NCBI GenBank assembly: GCA_036402075.1
Contig: DASWTP010000029.1
Span: 1 to 8,449, forward strand
Reading direction: 5' to 3'
DNA length: 8,449 bases
From: Chryseosolibacter sp036402075
Lineage (GTDB): Bacteria > Bacteroidota > Bacteroidia > Cytophagales > Cyclobacteriaceae
Shown: positions 6,270-8,449 of the stretch, one piece after another
How positions within the stretch are numbered: position 1 is the first letter of the stretch
Layout of the letters: each line of letters opens with the position of its first letter
Position numbers and translations under genes: made by a program
Notes under the pieces: model-generated
What the model saw: the letters and a program-made list of their open reading frames with translations, nothing else
Told to the model about the DNA's origin: nothing
The model's database searches: none

Positions 6270-6303
6270 AATTCCCAATTCCTAATTCCCAATTCCTAAT
6301 TCC
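6270..6303. repeat. 14-bp tandem repeat, about 2.4 copies
   Basis: The unit AATTCCCAATTCCT occurs at 6270-6283 and 6284-6297, followed by AATTCC (6298-6303). The ten bases CCTAATTCCC at 6281-6290 are the exact reverse complement of GGGAATTAGG at 6131-6140, which lies inside the preceding direct-repeat block, so the two repeats share sequence. No function can be assigned; slippage-prone intergenic repeat. Confidence 0.8.
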
Positions 6304-6472
6304 ACCCCGCTCTCGGAGTCGCCTGTTGTAACAGCCGCAATAATAACTTAAGAGTAAACAGCAGTTTCGAATTCAGCCGGCCATTCGTTGCAAGATTGTA
6401 GAGCAGCCGCGTGTTTCTTTGGGGAAATTTCGCTGGAATGAGTTTTAACGGGTTGAAGTTAAAAATTATTCT
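6304..6472. other. non-coding leader upstream of the lipoprotein gene
   Basis: With the repeats before it, this completes a 396-base gap after the glycosidase. I see no gene or RNA. The last 50 bases before the ATG at 6473 are AT-rich (AGTTAAAAATTATTCT) and lack a Shine-Dalgarno sequence, as is usual in Bacteroidota. CTTTGG near 6417-6422 could be part of a -33 box, but no TAnnTTTG follows at the correct distance. Confidence 0.35.
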
Positions 6473-7264
6473 ATGAAAAGATTCCTCATTTTATTTTTCG
6501 CAGCTTTTGCGTTGACCCAATGCTCGACTGAGCCGGAGGTAGTTCCGGTATCTCCCGAAGAAGACATGAAAACATCGGCCACCCTATATGCCGACCAATT
6601 TCTTACCATTAATGTTACTACCAGAATTTCTGACTTTGGAGAACCGCCCCTTCCCGTATACTTTTTCCTTTCCGGTACCCCTGGTGAAGTCAAGGTGAAC
6701 TGGGGCGATGGATCGACTTCCCGCGAAGTAATCGGGCCCGACAGAACGCGTATTGAACATGACTACGATGAAGAGAAAAGTTACACCATTCAAATCTCTG
6801 GCGACATTAAAGCCATTACGTCTTTTGGGACGACTTCGTATAGCTATTATGATGTCAATAGCGTTCACTTCGGAGGTCTTGTAAACCTGCAAAGCATCGA
6901 AATGAATTTTCTGCAGTCACCCGATGTCATCAATCTCTCCAGAAACAGAGAACTCAGGTATATCAGTCTGATGGGGATGTATGGAACAAAAGATCTCCTG
7001 CTGCCAAGCACGAACAAAATCAACTACCTCCGCATTACAGGCGCAACGGGGTTACCAACGGCCGTTATCGACAGGGTAATTGCCCGGGTTTATGATTCAG
7101 TTCTAAAATCACCAAGGACAGGTTTAATCAATGTGAGTGCCGATGGTTTTTGGGAAGATGAGCCTTCAGTGGTTTTTCTTGGACCTCCGTCAAGTTGGTC
7201 AATCAACAAGCTCAGGACTTTACAAAACAAGTATCAATGGACCGTGACGCCTAAGATTCAATAG
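6473..7264 (+). CDS. lipoprotein with PKD-like WGDG motif, probably surface-exposed
   Basis: A 263-aa protein starting MKRFLILFFAAFALTQC. The basic start, hydrophobic stretch and Cys17 make a type II (lipoprotein) signal, though Q at -1 is atypical. The following STEPEVVPVSPEED is acidic, similar to the surface-export signal known for Bacteroidota lipoproteins. Residues 73-110 hold VKVNWGDGSTS (WGDG at 77-80), then H96, Y98 and YTIQISGDIKAI, the pattern of PKD-like beta-sandwich modules seen before leucine-rich repeats in surface proteins. From about 128 to 195 short strands rich in L, I and N recur at roughly 22-residue spacing (LVNLQSIEMNF, NRELRYISLMGM, TNKINYLRITG), suggestive of irregular leucine-rich repeats. 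The end (225-263) has a helix-strand motif (LRTLQNKYQWTVT). Function unknown; a binding or cell-surface role is inference. It is preceded by the 396-base repeat-containing gap and followed by a hairpin. Confidence 0.8.
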   Translation: MKRFLILFFAAFALTQCSTEPEVVPVSPEEDMKTSATLYADQFLTINVTTRISDFGEPPLPVYFFLSGTPGEVKVNWGDGSTSREVIGPDRTRIEHDYDEEKSYTIQISGDIKAITSFGTTSYSYYDVNSVHFGGLVNLQSIEMNFLQSPDVINLSRNRELRYISLMGMYGTKDLLLPSTNKINYLRITGATGLPTAVIDRVIARVYDSVLKSPRTGLINVSADGFWEDEPSVVFLGPPSSWSINKLRTLQNKYQWTVTPKIQ

Positions 7265-7275
7265 TAAAAATTAAC

Positions 7276-7314
7276 TCCAGGTGAGGCTCTGAATAAACAT
7301 GAGCGTCACCTGGA
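7276..7314 (+). terminator. probable terminator hairpin of the lipoprotein gene
   Basis: TCCAGGTGAGGCTC (7276-7289) pairs with GAGCGTCACCTGGA (7301-7314) in a 14-base stem with one mismatch, around an 11-base AT-rich loop. It starts 11 bases after the stop at 7264. The short AATTT tract after it makes it a weak intrinsic terminator, and it might also serve from the other strand. Confidence 0.65.
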
Positions 7315-7483
7315 ATTTCCTGTGGTCGTGTTGCGCAGGTTCGTTCTCCACCCTCACCCGTCAACATGGATGAGAAATTACCAGACATTTGCTGTCTTTG
7401 GCGTTTACAATCAGTTCTTGATGCGACACTGAGTTCTTCGCAGAACTGCCGTTGGCTGGACGTGTCCCCAACGATCGGAAATA

Positions 7484-7514
7484 ACCGTCAAGCAGCGTCT
7501 CCCGTTTTGACGGT
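7484..7514 (-). terminator. probable terminator hairpin of the outer-membrane protein gene
   Basis: ACCGTCAA (7484-7491) pairs exactly with TTGACGGT (7507-7514) around a 15-base loop. It begins six bases beyond the stop of the minus-strand gene (7523-7521) and is followed on that strand by TATTT. Position and stem support a terminator; the long loop lowers confidence. A smaller palindrome, GTTCT-TCGC-AGAAC, lies at 7433-7446. Nothing else is seen in the gap between the two convergent genes. Confidence 0.5.
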
Positions 7515-7520
7515 ACAGTT

Positions 7521-8282
7521 TCAAATAGCATCTCCATCGGAACGACTTCCGATCCTGTAGAACAATCCTATTCTGACTTCCCGCTGATAGATCTCAATTT
7601 TTCCGGCATTTGGCTTTTTGGTGTGATAAAAAATATAAAATCCTGTTGCTACCGGATCTTTATGATAGATATACTCAACACCCAATGAAAAAGCAGAGTT
7701 GAGCTTATAATATGCAGCGCCCTTCCACAAAAAAGAATATCGTGATGCTGCGTTGTTCATTTCAGCATCAAAGAGAGGGATCCGCTGGTTGTTAGTCGAA
7801 ATTACTGCTACTGTATACGTTGATAAGGGGATTGCGCTTACATATCCTGTAATGCCGACTCCAGCGCCCAACAAAAGATCTTTATTCAAAAAAGAGATTT
7901 TCCTGCCCAATAAAAATTCCGCAGAGCCAAAAAAAACGGAATACTCAGGGAAAGGAGATACATCTCCGTTCTCTCCCAACGTATCAATCATAACGACATT
8001 TAACCTGTAGCCTACAATTCCTCCGACAACACCGTAACGAAATATCCAATTGTGATTCAAATTCAGATTTTGATTGATGGACAAGCTTCCTGACGGTGCT
8101 AACGCGCGCTTAAATCCCTCAGAAGTTGAATAATGTTGTCTATTGCCTACATTCAAGGACAGACCGACCTGAACTTGTCCTATCGCATCAGTATAGAGCA
8201 ATGATGATCCCATTGTTATAATAAACCACGTGACGTTAAACCGGTGGTTTTTAAACAAATCGTTTATCCCGTTAGCCATCAT
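7521..8282 (-). CDS. outer-membrane beta-barrel-type protein, unknown function
   Basis: A 253-aa protein. The N-terminus has basic residues (KNHRF) followed by a hydrophobic segment (VTWFIITMGSSLLY), ending near AIG-QVQ (residues 33-38) as a likely signal peptide; the polar lead MMANGINDLF makes it longer than usual. The mature part is built of alternating hydrophobic/polar strands bounded by aromatic residues, e.g. VQVGLSLNVGN, WIFRYGVVGGIVGYRLNV, YSVFFGSAEFLLG, LLLGAGVGITGY, YSFLWKGAAYYKL, FSLGVEYIY and VRIGLFYRIG, about ten in all, which fits a small barrel in the outer membrane. It ends in a polar tail after the last strand rather than in a terminal F. Two ATGs (8282, 8279) are equally good starts. 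No family name can be given with confidence; it converges with the lipoprotein gene and shares no obvious operon. Confidence 0.75.
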   Translation of the reverse strand: MMANGINDLFKNHRFNVTWFIITMGSSLLYTDAIGQVQVGLSLNVGNRQHYSTSEGFKRALAPSGSLSINQNLNLNHNWIFRYGVVGGIVGYRLNVVMIDTLGENGDVSPFPEYSVFFGSAEFLLGRKISFLNKDLLLGAGVGITGYVSAIPLSTYTVAVISTNNQRIPLFDAEMNNAASRYSFLWKGAAYYKLNSAFSLGVEYIYHKDPVATGFYIFYHTKKPNAGKIEIYQREVRIGLFYRIGSRSDGDAI

Positions 8283-8387
8283 TGTATGGTTCCTGTTCCT
8301 GAACGATGTTGGTACCCTAATATTTCACAAGGTTTACTTTCCTATGATAGGTTCTTCTTGCCTTCGTTTCTGGCACGCTTGCGCTGG

Positions 8388-8412
8388 CGTGTTGGTGAAG
8401 AACATGAACACG
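8388..8412. repeat. hairpin near the right edge
   Basis: CGTGTTGGTG (8388-8397) faces CATGAACACG (8403-8412) around AAGAA, pairing at all but one position if a G-T wobble is allowed. The surrounding DNA (8340-8449) is more GC-rich than the neighbouring gene and includes GCTTGCGC. It is intergenic as far as the window shows; open frames here have no protein-like support. It could be a regulatory or intergenic repeat element cut by the window end. Confidence 0.4.
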
Positions 8413-8449
8413 GGCGTATCGGGCGGGGCATCTGAAAGCCGGCACTAAA

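Noticed and set aside
7366..7560. 64-codon plus-strand frame between the convergent genes
   Set aside because: It crosses the terminator hairpin and enters the opposite gene; composition is not protein-like.
8230..8448. Two overlapping plus-strand frames at the right edge
   Set aside because: They start inside the opposite barrel gene and include the hairpin; no domain or signal peptide is credible.
1..8449. CRISPR array, tRNA, rRNA, riboswitch or insertion sequence
   Set aside because: No regularly spaced repeat set, cloverleaf, rRNA signature, known riboswitch core, transposase motif or terminal inverted repeat with target duplication was seen.

Overview
The window looks like chromosomal DNA of a Bacteroidota member, probably of the Cytophagales/Chitinophagales type. 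The evidence is a duplicated-type FtsX/MacB permease of the kind expanded in that phylum, a secreted GH127/GH146-type arabinofuranosidase with a C-terminal DUF6805-like domain, an N-terminal lipoprotein signal followed by an acidic stretch, few recognisable Shine-Dalgarno sequences, and intergenic repeats of the TCCCGAT...ATCGGGA kind. The taxonomic call is inference from gene style only; there is no rRNA or other marker gene.

Layout. (1) 1-1365, minus strand: N-terminal 455 residues of an ABC transporter permease running off the left edge. (2) 1366-3450: an accessory patch, all on the minus strand, of short unrelated genes separated by imperfect hairpins. Read in the direction of transcription (right to left) it runs: frameshifted gene tail (3445-3286), hairpin (3275-3204), SMI1/KNR4 (SUKH) gene (3173-2619), half of a hairpin element overlapping that gene's stop, lipoprotein-like gene tail (2531-2415), full hairpin element (2406-2322), three-helix membrane protein (2287-1958), and a TfoX N-terminal-domain protein (1957-1622). 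The alternation of 'short gene end, then attC-like hairpin, then next gene' resembles an integron-type or repeat-delimited cassette array without a visible integrase. (3) 3689-6076, plus strand: secreted GH127/GH146-type beta-L-arabinofuranosidase with its zinc/cysteine active-site motifs intact. (4) 6077-6472: non-coding, with two direct repeats each holding an inverted repeat, and a 14-bp tandem repeat. (5) 6473-7264, plus: a lipoprotein with a PKD-like WGDG motif. (6) 7521-8282, minus: an outer-membrane beta-barrel-type protein convergent with the lipoprotein, the two separated by two hairpins that fit back-to-back terminators. (7) 8283-8449: no gene; a short hairpin close to the right edge.

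The genes do not form one pathway. The glycosidase appears monocistronic, with no SusC/SusD-like pair or sugar transporter in view. The most noteworthy part is the 1.6-2.3 kb patch of cassette-like genes and gene remnants between the permease and the glycosidase; its hairpin architecture was read by eye and needs a covariance search and a comparison with the rest of the genome.
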